From positions 1 to 13,867 of the forward strand of contig DAHZZC010000939.1 in assembly GCA_027435495.1 (NCBI GenBank): a stretch of 13,867 nucleotides of DNA. The letters run 5' to 3'. Both the position numbers and the translations under genes were made by a program. Below are positions 6,232 to 13,867 of the stretch, piece after piece; position 1 is the first letter of the stretch; every line of letters begins with the position of its first letter. Source of the stretch: Planctomycetales bacterium. GTDB taxonomy: Bacteria; Planctomycetota; Planctomycetia; Isosphaerales; Isosphaeraceae. The notes under the pieces are model-generated. The model had not been told where the DNA came from, did not search any database, and was given only the letters and a program-made list of their open reading frames with translations.

Positions 6232-9200
6232 CGGACCGCCTCCGCCATTCGCCCCTCGGCGACGGTGGGCAAGGGGTCTTCGAGTGTCCCGAGGCTACCG
6301 GCGTAGATCACCTCGACGTCCCCCTTGCGCCCTGATCGTAGCTCGTCGAGGAGTAGCCCGCGGCCGATTTCGGGGGCGATCATACCCAGCCCTTGACGGC
6401 CGAGGTGTCCTTCGAGCTGCGAGACCATCCCGACGCCCGACCACGGCCCCCAGATCACCGAGACGACTCGCCCCGGCCATCGTTGGTCGAGCCAGTACGC
6501 CAGCTTGCTCAGCACCTCGTTCGCCGCCGCATAGTCCGATTGTCCGACGTTGCCAAACCGACCCGCGATCGAGGCAAACAGCGCAGTGAATTTTAGCGAA
6601 TGAGGGCGCACCAGGCGGACCAGGTTGAGCGCTCCGTCGACCTTCGTCCCCAGCACGCGATCGAACGATTCGGGTGATTTCTCACGGATAAGCTTGTCCT
6701 TGATCAGCCCTGCGCCGTGAATCAGGCCGACCGGCTCTCCGTGCCGAGCTCTCCATCCGTCGAGGGCCCTGGCGAGGGCCGACGGATCGCGGACGTCGGC
6801 GCGGGCATATTCGACCGTGGCCCCTGTCGCGCGGAGGATATCGAGGTTTTCGCGAACCTCGCGTGCCCGCCGAAGTGCCTGATAGGCCGCCTCGATCTCG
6901 GCGGGGCCGGCCGGTCGCTTCTCGCTCCTCATCCGCAGATGAAGGACGGCTTTTAGCTCGGCCTCGTCAACCAGGGATCGCGTTTCGTCGGGCTCGGGCT
7001 CGACCGGCTCGGGCGTCGTGCCGACGATCAGGAGTGTCGGCCGCCAGGCGCGGGCCAGTTCGGCGGCAACGAGTCCTGTAATCCCGCGTGCTCCTCCGGT
7101 GATCAGCACCGGTTCGCCGGGAGCCAGCTCGATCTCGCGAGTGCCCGAGGCAAGCGGCCTCGCGATCGACCGCAGCCGGACACGACGCCCCCGGTCGTAG
7201 CCGACCTCTGCCCAGCCATCGACCGCCAGCACTTCATCGGCGAGTCGATTGGCGTTACGGTCGATCGGGTCTGCTGGATCGAGGTCAACCGCGCGGCACC
7301 TGACGGACGGCCACTCGCGGGCGAGTGTCTTGACCAGCCCGGCGATCCCGCCGTGTCCGGGAAAGAACGGCCGATCGCCGCTCGTTGCGAATCGTCCGCC
7401 CATGGAGGTCGCGGCGATCAGGCAGGCCCCTCCGGAGCTGGCTGTGGTCTCCAGGTCGGCCGCCGAGGCTCGCGCCAGCAGGAACAGCCCCTTCACCTCG
7501 CGATCGATCCGGTCCGCCCAGCTTCCTTTTTCGGAAACGTCATCGACGGAGGCCCCCATCGTCATCGCGTGGACAATCCCCGCGATTGGTCCCTGGGCCC
7601 GAACCACGTCCATCGCTGACTCGATCGAGTCCGGCGATGTCCATTCGACGCCCGAAAGCACCTCGGCTTCGACTCCCTCCGACTCCAGCCGTCCAGCCAG
7701 CTCGCGAGCGATCCCCCGGCCGTCATCGGTAATCACGACCCGGCCACCTGACATCAGCCCGCGACGAGTCTTCGGCAGGGGCGCCTCGACGATCTCCAGC
7801 ACTCGACGCTCAACGGCCTCGGCATGTTGACCTGAGATCTCTTTCTTCTCTTCTTGAATGGTCAATGCTTCTATCTTAGATTCCGACATGGATCTCTCAG
7901 CACGAGATCCCGCCATCGCGAGCATCCGTTCGATGATGGCCCCCAGGGTGCGCGCTCGGGTGAGGGCGTCCATCGCGTCGGAGGAGTCAGAGGACGGACG
8001 AATCGCCGGGAACTCGTCCCGGAGCTTGCCCAGGATCTCGACCCGCTTGATCGAATCGATGCCGAGGTCAGCCTCGATGTCGAGGTCCAGGCCCAGGGTC
8101 TCGATCGGGTAGCCGGTGCGATCGCGGACGATTTCCAGGAGCCTCGTTGTGATGACCTCGCGCTCGGGCGCGGCTGGCGACGAGGAAACCATGGAGGCCT
8201 GGCCGTTCCCGTTGACATGTTCATGGACCGGAGTGGCCGGCGGCCTCGGCCGATCCTCTTGCGCAGGAACTTCGGGCGAGAATCTCGGCTCGGGCGTGGT
8301 CGCCTCGCCATTTCGATGAGGGGCCGATGCGGGCGTTGAGTGGGGAACGGAGCCGTTGGTTGGGGCGGCCGAATATCCCGATGCCGGGGCACTGCCGCGG
8401 CCGTTCAGATAGGCAAGCATGGTCGCCTTCTGAACCTCAAGAAAGACCTGCATCGTCTTCTGGAACGACTCGAGAACCGGGTCGGCCGCGCCAGGCCCGG
8501 GGGCGGTTGGGAGGGCTGCACGTTGGCTCGTCATGGGGGGGCTCGGCTTTCCGTTGCGGTGGCCGCGGCCTTGATCGTGTCGAGGAGACGCCGGTGCGAC
8601 GGGGGTTTCCCTCGCGGATAAAGCCGGAGGTGCGGCTGCGGGAATCGGGAGCGCTGGGCTGGTCCCGAGCCGTCTGGGCTCGGGTGCCGAGATCGGTCGG
8701 GACCGACTGCCGTTGACCAGCCAGGTCGATGCCGAGGGAGCCTCGGCAAACGGGCCAGGTGGCAGTCGATCGAGATCGAGTCGATTCGACGATCGCCCCT
8801 CGGTCAGCCGGTCGAGCCGGATCGAGACGCCGGCGACGACCAGCCTGGCCAGCCGTCGGAGGAATGCCGAGAGGCCAGGTGTCGGCGAGGCGTCGGACGA
8901 GACCGCGAGGTGCGGGCGATCTTCGAGGATCGAGCCGATCATCGGAGTCAGAACCGCCCCGGGCCCGACCTCGACGAAGACTCTTGCTCCGTCGCGGTAC
9001 ATGGCCTCGATCATCGCGGCGAACCGGACCGGGCTGGCGATGTGCTCGCCCAGCCGGTTTGCGATCGCGGTGGGATCGGCCGGATAGGGGCCCGCGTCGA
9101 TGTTCGAGTAGACCGGCCGGTCGGGCGATCGTCGCAACGATTGGGCCGCCCGTTTCGCGAACGGCTCGCGGGCTCCGGCGACCATCGGCGTATGAAAGGC

Positions 9201-12200
9201 CGACGAAACGTTCAAACGCCGGGCCTCCACGCCACGCTCGGCCGCGAGGTGTAGCAGGCGATCGACCGCCCCGGAGAGACCGGCCACGACGGTCTGTCGA
9301 GGCCCGTTTTCGTTGGCGATCCGAACGTTGGGCACCTCACCCAGCAGTTGGGCAACCGCGTCCGCCGGCGCCAGTACCGCGGCCATTGCCCCGGCCTCGC
9401 CTCGGCCTGCATCGAGCATCAATTGCCCTCGCGCCGAGGCGAGCACGGCCAGGTCGTCCGAATCCAGGACGTTGGCGGCGTGGAGCGCCACCAACTCGCC
9501 GAAGCTGTGGCCTCCGACCATATCAGGCGTCAGCCCGAGCGACTGAAAGAGCCGGAGCATCCCGACGCAACCAGCCCCGACCGCCGGCTGGGCCACATCG
9601 GTCCGGGCGAGCCGGCGCCGGGATTCACGGCGGGTCTCCTCGTCGAAGGCGGGCGGCGGAAAGACGAGCGGCCCGGGAGCCGTTCCTCCGGAGGCGATCG
9701 CGGCGCGGTCAAACTCCTCGAACGCCTCACGGACTTCTGGGAAGGCGACGGCCATCTCGCGGAGCATTCCGGGCGATTGAGAGCCCTGCCCCGGGAACAG
9801 GAACGCGACCCGCGTCCCGGCCCAGGTTGGCCTCGCCGCGAAGTAGACTCCGCGCGGGTCTTCGAGGGTCTCGCGACCGGCGGCGATCGCCTCGCGAGCC
9901 ACTCGCAATTTATCGATCAGGTCCTCGTGCGTTTCGGCCACGATCGCGAGGACGGCCCGATCCCCCGATCGCTTCCGTCTCGCCTGGTTCACGGCGTGCG
10001 CCAGGTCGCGGAGGGGAGGCCGGGCTCCGGCCCGAAGCAGCGCCGATAGCCGGTCGATCGCGTCGGCCAACCCCTCGGGCTTCTCAGCGTTGAACACAAA
10101 CAGCTCCGAGGGCCAGTCGGCGAGTCCCGAGGCTGGGGGCGGGGTTGTGTTGCCGCGGTACTCTTCGAGGACGGCATGGAAATTGGTCCCGCCGAAGCCA
10201 AAGGCACTCACGCCGGCTCGCCTCGGTGTTGCGGCGTCGGGATGAAGCCAGGGCTCGGCCGTCGTGCCGAGACGGAACGGGCCATCGCGCAGGTTGAGCT
10301 TCGGGTTCGGAGATTCAATCCCGATCGTCGGCGGCTTGACCTTCCGATAAAGCGACATCGACGCATTGATCAGACCCGCGAGACCGGCGGCGCACTTGGT
10401 ATGACCGATCATCGATTTCACGGAGCCGACCACCGCGTTCCCCGCCGGAGCGCCAGACTCCTGGAAGACCCGGCTGAGCGCCTCGAACTCGACGACGTCG
10501 CCGAGCGCTGTGCCGGTCCCGTGCGCCTCGACGTAGCCGACCGTCGATGGCGAGAGGCCCGCCTTCTCGTAAGCCCGCTCAATTGCCCGCATCTGCCCCT
10601 CGACCACGGGGGCGGTCAGGCCGCGGGCTCGACCGTCGCTGGAGGCTCCCACGCCCTTGATGACCGCGTAGATCCGGTCGCCATCGCGTTCGGCATCGGC
10701 CAGGCGTTTCAGCACCAGGGCTGCCACGCCCTCGCTGATGACGATTCCGTCGGCCCCGATGTCGAAGGGGCGGCATCTCCCCTTCGGCGAGAACGCCTGC
10801 GTTTTACTGAAAGCGAGATACGTGAATGGATTCTGGACCGTGTCCACGCCGCCGAGGACCACGAGATCGGCCGCGCCGGTTTCCAGTTCGCGGACCGCCA
10901 GCGAGGCCGCGGCCAGCGACGAACCGCAAGCGGCATCGACCGTGTAGTTGGCCCCGCCCAGATTGAGCCGGTTGGCGATCCGTCCGGCCGTGACATTGAG
11001 CAGGAAGCCGGGGAACGAGTCCTCGGTCCACTCGGGGACCTGGCCCTTGCACGCCTCAATGGCCGCGCGACCACCGCCTGGAATGACCGTGTCGAGCATC
11101 GGCAGATACGAGCGGAAGGCGTATCCCATGGCCAGTTGGGCCGCGCCGCCTCCCATTCCCAGGACGACCGCTGTGCGCTCCCGGGCGAAGGGCCGATCGG
11201 CGTATCCGGCGTCGTCGAGCGCGTTCCGCACGACCTCGAGCGCCAGCAGTTGGGCCGGCTCGATCGAGGGCAGGGTGGAAGGCGGCATTCCGTACCGGAG
11301 CGGGTCGAACGGGACGTCGGGCACGAATCCGCCCCACTTCGAGATGATCCTGTCAGGCGCTTTCGGGTCGGGGTCGTAGTAGAGCCGCCAGTCCCACCGG
11401 TCGGGCGGGACCTCGGTAATCGCGTCGACCCCTCGAAGCGTGTTCGACCAGAACCTCAACACATCGCCCGCGCCCGGGAAAACCGACGCCATCCCGACGA
11501 TGGCGATATCGGAAGGTTTGGAAGATTTTGTCTCTTCATCCTCCAGCACGTCGATGCGGTGGATCTTGCGATGGATGAGCGAGGAAGCGTCGGCGGTGAT
11601 CTCTTGGTGAAGCTGCCCCATTGTGGTCGTCGTGTTGCGGAGAGTGGCGGCCTGGCCGAGCATGTAGAGACCGTTGGCCCGCTGATAGGCATCGTCGACG
11701 GGCGAGGGCGGCGATCCGTTGTGCCGCTCGATCCCCTTGGCGGCAACGCGGAGCCGGCCGACGTTGAGCCCTTCGAGCGCCTCGCGGACCTCGTCGGCTG
11801 GGCGTCCCTCGGCGACCATTCGCCGACGCTCCTCATCGAAGCGTCCCACGAACGGCGAGGGGCTGACACGCACCAGGTGCCCTGGACCCGATTCGAGCAG
11901 GACGGTCGAATCGCACCGGATCGCCTCCTGCTGGAAACGCTCCACGATGGCACCCGTCTCAACGGCTTCTCGCGTGAACAGATAAGCGGTTCCGATCAGA
12001 GCGCCGATCTTCACTCCGCGAGCCGCGATTGGACCGGCCAGCCCGGCGACCATTGCCGAGGATCGGGCGTCGTGGATGCCGCCGGCAAACGCCAGGGCGA
12101 TCTCCTCGGCCGGGATGCCGCGATCGATTGCCTCGGCGACGACGGCCGCTGCCTGCTCCCAGAGAACAAAGCTTGACCGCGGCCCGACGTGTCCGCCGCA

Positions 12201-13526
12201 CTCACGCCCTTCCAGGACAAACCGCCGGCAACCCTCGCGGAGGTACTGCTCCAGCAGGCCCGGCGAGGGGACGTGCAAAAATGTCCGGATACCCTGGCGT
12301 TCGAGCAAGGCCGCCTGGTCGGGCCGTCCGCCCGCGATCAGGGCCCAGGGTGGGCGGACCTCAGCCACCGCTGCGAGTTGCTCGGCGCGCAGCTCGGGCG
12401 AAACGAACCCGAGGATGCCAATGCCCCACGGCCGCCCACTCAGCCGGTTGGCTGTCTCGTTGAGGAGTCGACGCGCCTCAGGACCGCGCATCATGGCCAT
12501 CGCCACGAACGGCAAGGCCCCCTCAAGGGCGACGGCTGCGGCAAACGCGGGGACGTCGCTGACGCGGGTCATCGGTCCCTGCAGGATCGGGTATCGCGTT
12601 CCCAGCTCGGAGGCCATTGGCGAGCCCTCCGACATGGGCCGCGTCGACCGCGCCTGCGCGATCCCCTCGCCGATCGCCCGGTTGACCGCCTGCACAATCC
12701 CGCCGACCGTCACGTACTTCCGCGCCAGCCGGGCGGCGAAGGCCGCATCCTGGCCGACCGGCGGGCACTGACCGGCCCTCCATCCGATCAGGTCGGGCGA
12801 GGGTGACTCGCGCAGTCGGGCCATCTCGTCCGATCCGGGCCGGGCGAAGACGCGGATGCCCGGCCCCGAGACTGGCATCACAGCGACCGTCTCGGTGCCA
12901 TCCCACCGGGCGATCCGCTCGCTCCAGTCTTCGCCAATCATCGACTCGCGGGCGAGCAGGAGCGCTCCGTCGAGGACCACTCCCGAGGCGCCGGCCGCGA
13001 CCGCGCCGGCCGCGACCCGCTCGCCAATCCCGCCCCGCACCCAGGCCGGCAATTTTGAGGACGCGAGCGCCGCCTGGAGCAGCACAAACGATGAATCGGA
13101 CCCGCACCAGCCTCCCGCCTCGTTCCCCGAGAGGATCAGCCCGTCGGCCCCGGCCGCCTCGGCTCTCCGGATCGCCGCCCGATCGAAGACCTCGGCCAGG
13201 ACCATCCGGCCCGACTCGCGCGCCGCGGCGGCCGCCGCCTCGAAGCCCGGTCCCTCATCGATCCCGACCGGCAAGCAGACGACCCGCAATCCCTCGGCCG
13301 ATCCCCAGACGATCGGACTCTCCATCAGGGCCCGTCCGGAGATTCGCAACCCGAAGGGGGCACGGGTCCAGCCTCGAATTCTGGTGAACGGCCCGGAATC
13401 TCTCGGCGCCGTCGCACCGAGGTCGAGAATTCCCAACGCCGAGGCCCGGCTCGCCGCCGCAACGACTCCGGTTCCCTCGACTCCCCGAGGTGCGATTGCC
13501 AGGATCGTCGATAGGCTCTTCGTCAC
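6228..13526 (-). CDS. Multidomain PUFA/Hgl-like polyketide synthase: ER-like x2, KS, AT, ACP, KR
   Basis: This 2432-residue iterative type I synthase builds acyl chains from CoA extender units on its own ACP. Domains: nitronate-monooxygenase-like barrel 1 (about 1-280) and barrel 2 (309-590, beginning YPILQGPMT); KS (672-1123) with C867 in DAACGSS, H1002 in HGTGT and H1042 in MIGHTKCA; AT (1239-1560) with GQGSQ, S1341 in GHSFGE and H1445 in AFHTP; a Pro/Ala-rich linker; helix FQKTMQVFLEVQ; one ACP (1788-1869) with S1825 in LGIDSIKRVEIL; a two-part KR (1928-2416) with TGGARGITG, S2319, Y2332 and N2336. All KS, AT, ACP and KR catalytic residues are present. I chose GTG at 13526 because GGGGAGGAG lies seven bases upstream; an upstream GTG at 13553 (nine residues longer) has no such site. 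It resembles PfaA/PfaD and Hgl synthases; DH is supplied by the next gene. The product is unknown. Confidence 0.95.
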   Translation of the reverse strand: MTKSLSTILAIAPRGVEGTGVVAAASRASALGILDLGATAPRDSGPFTRIRGWTRAPFGLRISGRALMESPIVWGSAEGLRVVCLPVGIDEGPGFEAAAAAARESGRMVLAEVFDRAAIRRAEAAGADGLILSGNEAGGWCGSDSSFVLLQAALASSKLPAWVRGGIGERVAAGAVAAGASGVVLDGALLLARESMIGEDWSERIARWDGTETVAVMPVSGPGIRVFARPGSDEMARLRESPSPDLIGWRAGQCPPVGQDAAFAARLARKYVTVGGIVQAVNRAIGEGIAQARSTRPMSEGSPMASELGTRYPILQGPMTRVSDVPAFAAAVALEGALPFVAMAMMRGPEARRLLNETANRLSGRPWGIGILGFVSPELRAEQLAAVAEVRPPWALIAGGRPDQAALLERQGIRTFLHVPSPGLLEQYLREGCRRFVLEGRECGGHVGPRSSFVLWEQAAAVVAEAIDRGIPAEEIALAFAGGIHDARSSAMVAGLAGPIAARGVKIGALIGTAYLFTREAVETGAIVERFQQEAIRCDSTVLLESGPGHLVRVSPSPFVGRFDEERRRMVAEGRPADEVREALEGLNVGRLRVAAKGIERHNGSPPSPVDDAYQRANGLYMLGQAATLRNTTTTMGQLHQEITADASSLIHRKIHRIDVLEDEETKSSKPSDIAIVGMASVFPGAGDVLRFWSNTLRGVDAITEVPPDRWDWRLYYDPDPKAPDRIISKWGGFVPDVPFDPLRYGMPPSTLPSIEPAQLLALEVVRNALDDAGYADRPFARERTAVVLGMGGGAAQLAMGYAFRSYLPMLDTVIPGGGRAAIEACKGQVPEWTEDSFPGFLLNVTAGRIANRLNLGGANYTVDAACGSSLAAASLAVRELETGAADLVVLGGVDTVQNPFTYLAFSKTQAFSPKGRCRPFDIGADGIVISEGVAALVLKRLADAERDGDRIYAVIKGVGASSDGRARGLTAPVVEGQMRAIERAYEKAGLSPSTVGYVEAHGTGTALGDVVEFEALSRVFQESGAPAGNAVVGSVKSMIGHTKCAAGLAGLINASMSLYRKVKPPTIGIESPNPKLNLRDGPFRLGTTAEPWLHPDAATPRRAGVSAFGFGGTNFHAVLEEYRGNTTPPPASGLADWPSELFVFNAEKPEGLADAIDRLSALLRAGARPPLRDLAHAVNQARRKRSGDRAVLAIVAETHEDLIDKLRVAREAIAAGRETLEDPRGVYFAARPTWAGTRVAFLFPGQGSQSPGMLREMAVAFPEVREAFEEFDRAAIASGGTAPGPLVFPPPAFDEETRRESRRRLARTDVAQPAVGAGCVGMLRLFQSLGLTPDMVGGHSFGELVALHAANVLDSDDLAVLASARGQLMLDAGRGEAGAMAAVLAPADAVAQLLGEVPNVRIANENGPRQTVVAGLSGAVDRLLHLAAERGVEARRLNVSSAFHTPMVAGAREPFAKRAAQSLRRSPDRPVYSNIDAGPYPADPTAIANRLGEHIASPVRFAAMIEAMYRDGARVFVEVGPGAVLTPMIGSILEDRPHLAVSSDASPTPGLSAFLRRLARLVVAGVSIRLDRLTEGRSSNRLDLDRLPPGPFAEAPSASTWLVNGSRSRPISAPEPRRLGTSPALPIPAAAPPALSARETPVAPASPRHDQGRGHRNGKPSPPMTSQRAALPTAPGPGAADPVLESFQKTMQVFLEVQKATMLAYLNGRGSAPASGYSAAPTNGSVPHSTPASAPHRNGEATTPEPRFSPEVPAQEDRPRPPATPVHEHVNGNGQASMVSSSPAAPEREVITTRLLEIVRDRTGYPIETLGLDLDIEADLGIDSIKRVEILGKLRDEFPAIRPSSDSSDAMDALTRARTLGAIIERMLAMAGSRAERSMSESKIEALTIQEEKKEISGQHAEAVERRVLEIVEAPLPKTRRGLMSGGRVVITDDGRGIARELAGRLESEGVEAEVLSGVEWTSPDSIESAMDVVRAQGPIAGIVHAMTMGASVDDVSEKGSWADRIDREVKGLFLLARASAADLETTASSGGACLIAATSMGGRFATSGDRPFFPGHGGIAGLVKTLAREWPSVRCRAVDLDPADPIDRNANRLADEVLAVDGWAEVGYDRGRRVRLRSIARPLASGTREIELAPGEPVLITGGARGITGLVAAELARAWRPTLLIVGTTPEPVEPEPDETRSLVDEAELKAVLHLRMRSEKRPAGPAEIEAAYQALRRAREVRENLDILRATGATVEYARADVRDPSALARALDGWRARHGEPVGLIHGAGLIKDKLIREKSPESFDRVLGTKVDGALNLVRLVRPHSLKFTALFASIAGRFGNVGQSDYAAANEVLSKLAYWLDQRWPGRVVSVIWGPWSGVGMVSQLEGHLGRQGLGMIAPEIGRGLLLDELRSGRKGDVEVIYAGSLGTLEDPLPTVAEGRMAEAVR
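6279..7745 (-). other. Ketoreductase region of subunit 1 (structural plus catalytic halves)
   Basis: The first half, starting at GGRVVITDDGRGIARELAG, is a pseudo-Rossmann structural subdomain. The second half has the NADPH motif TGGARGITG, then GAGLIKDK, and catalytic S2319 (FASIAGRFG), Y2332 and N2336 (SDYAAANEVL). This corresponds to the long two-part KRs of PUFA and enediyne-type synthases. Confidence 0.92.
7920..8165 (-). other. Single integrated ACP domain of subunit 1
   Basis: LEIVRDRTGYPIETL leads into DIEADLGIDSIKRVEIL, with S1825 as the pantetheine site. The LGIDSIKRVEIL form is the hallmark of PUFA-synthase and related ACPs. Pfa proteins usually carry several such ACPs in tandem; only one is present here. 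Confidence 0.93.
10158..11513 (-). other. Ketosynthase domain (residues 672-1123), catalytic triad intact
   Basis: This is a full-length KS with DAACGSS (C867), HGTGTALGD (H1002), SMIGHTKCAAG (H1042) and the closing FGFGGTNFHAVLEEY. It is the only complete KS in the window, so all chain condensation by this cluster would rest on it. The DAAC form of the active-site motif is usual for PUFA-type KSs. Confidence 0.93.
11754..12602 (-). other. Second nitronate-monooxygenase-like (enoyl reductase) barrel (residues 309-591)
   Basis: It opens with RYPILQGPMTRVSD, contains GRECGGHVGPRSSFVLWEQ with His446 in the position of the catalytic base of nitronate monooxygenases, and has IALAFAGGI and GVKIGALIGTAYLFT for FMN phosphate contacts. 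PfaD proteins of this fold act as trans enoyl reductases in PUFA synthases, so this barrel is the best candidate for enoyl reduction here. Confidence 0.8.
12684..13526 (-). other. First nitronate-monooxygenase-like barrel (residues 1-281), probably degenerate
   Basis: Recognisable elements are GADGLILSGNEAGGWCG, PAWVRGGIG and GASGVVLDGALLL, which match FMN-binding parts of 2-nitropropane-dioxygenase/PfaD-type TIM barrels. The usual opening PIxQGPM strand is absent. The glycine-rich AGGH motif carries Trp140 in place of His. It may be structural or may complement barrel 2. Confidence 0.75.
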
Positions 13527-13726
13527 CGCGTGGCTCCTCCCCGTTGTTTGCACTATCTAGGTAATATACCCGATGCAGGGAAAGTGATCGGATTTCCCGG
13601 GATCGGGGATGATGACGTGGGGTTTGTGCGTGACGAACCTAGCAGGGATCGGGAAGGATCAGCGGTGACGCAGGGTATGGATTGCACGAAATTTGCGGAT
13701 GTGCCCGGGGCAGGTCCGTGGTATAG
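13527..13726. promoter_or_regulatory. Intergenic leader and probable promoter region of the synthase operon
   Basis: This non-coding stretch lies between the synthase start and the possible divergent gene. On the minus strand TATATT (13563-13568) is a good -10-like hexamer and would start transcription near 13556, giving a leader of about 30 bases that contains the ribosome site. No good -35 hexamer is seen 16-18 bases further upstream. The 11-base near-palindrome ggtaatatacc (13560-13570) overlaps the -10. Short minus-strand open frames here have no recognisable features and look like chance. Confidence 0.45.
13534..13542 (-). promoter_or_regulatory. Strong ribosome binding site that decides the synthase start
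   Basis: The minus strand reads GGGGAGGAG, then seven bases, then GTG at 13526-13524. It lies inside the nine-codon extension that an upstream GTG at 13553 would add, so the downstream GTG is the more likely start. Confidence 0.75.
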
Positions 13727-13867
13727 ATGGCGGCCATTGTGGAGAAAATCCGCGCGGTGGAAGCGTCCGGGGCCTCCATCGACCGGGTCGTTCGATGGCA
13801 TCGGGATTGCTGCCGATGGATCATCAGGGACGTCACGGACGATGGTCAGGGAGGATCACGACTCGGG
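13727..13867 (+). CDS. Possible divergent gene, N-terminal part (runs off right edge)
   Basis: An ATG at 13727 opens a frame of 47 codons that stays open to the window end, with a stop codon (TAG) directly before it. The peptide begins MAAIVEKIRAVEASGASID and shows no family I recognise. Third codon positions are mostly G or C, as in the real genes here, which mildly favours coding. There is no clear ribosome site, and the opposite strand is also open over much of this stretch. It could be the start of a divergently transcribed gene or chance. Confidence 0.2.
   Translation, partial: MAAIVEKIRAVEASGASIDRVVRWHRDCCRWIIRDVTDDGQGGSRLG

Noticed and set aside
10176..12176. A 666-codon open frame on the plus strand opposite the KS and ER-like domains
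   Set aside because: It is Arg/Gly/Asp-rich without any recognisable domain and lies wholly antisense to conserved catalytic motifs; long antisense frames are expected at this G+C.
13527..13553. Nine-codon longer start (GTG at 13553) for the first synthase
   Set aside because: It has no ribosome site of its own, would place the strong GGGGAGGAG inside the coding region, and would begin within a few bases of the predicted transcript start.
13553..13836. Short minus-strand open frames upstream of the synthase
   Set aside because: They have no ribosome site, no conserved-looking features, and overlap the predicted promoter.

Overview
The window looks like a high-GC bacterial chromosome segment (roughly 65% G+C by eye). 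I infer a member of the Planctomycetota, possibly Isosphaeraceae, from the codon usage, the very frequent GATC/CGATCG words and the type of synthase encoded. No taxonomic marker gene is present, so this is an inference.

Almost everything is one leftward (minus-strand) operon of six genes, read from about 13.5 kb down to the left edge. (1) A 2432-residue iterative polyketide/fatty-acid-type synthase has the order: two nitronate-monooxygenase-like (enoyl-reductase-type) barrels, ketosynthase (KS), acyltransferase (AT), acyl carrier protein (ACP), ketoreductase (KR). (2) A 1257-residue partner has a vestigial KS fragment, AT, double-hotdog dehydratase (DH) and a C-terminal phosphopantetheinyl-transferase-like domain whose key residues look lost. 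(3) A 94-residue stand-alone ACP follows. (4) Next is an alpha/beta hydrolase, (5) then a short-chain dehydrogenase/reductase, and (6) a SAM-dependent methyltransferase cut by the window edge. Three of the five junctions are 4-base ATGA stop/start overlaps, so translation is probably coupled.

Together genes 1 to 3 carry every activity needed for a fully reducing or polyene-forming chain-extension cycle (KS, AT, KR, DH, ER, ACP). This resembles the polyunsaturated-fatty-acid (Pfa) and heterocyst-glycolipid (Hgl) 'secondary lipid' synthases, but with only one active-looking KS and no chain-length-factor partner. Genes 4 to 6 would release, reduce or oxidise, and methylate the product. The product cannot be read from the sequence.

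The right-hand 341 bases (13527-13867) hold the likely operon promoter and an untranslated leader. They may also hold the start of a divergent plus-strand gene, which is weakly supported. I saw no tRNA, rRNA, insertion sequence, CRISPR array or convincing terminator. The main points of interest are in the second synthase: a KS cut down to about 165 residues but still conserved in places, an ACP-preceding helix with no ACP behind it, and a degenerate PPTase-like tail.
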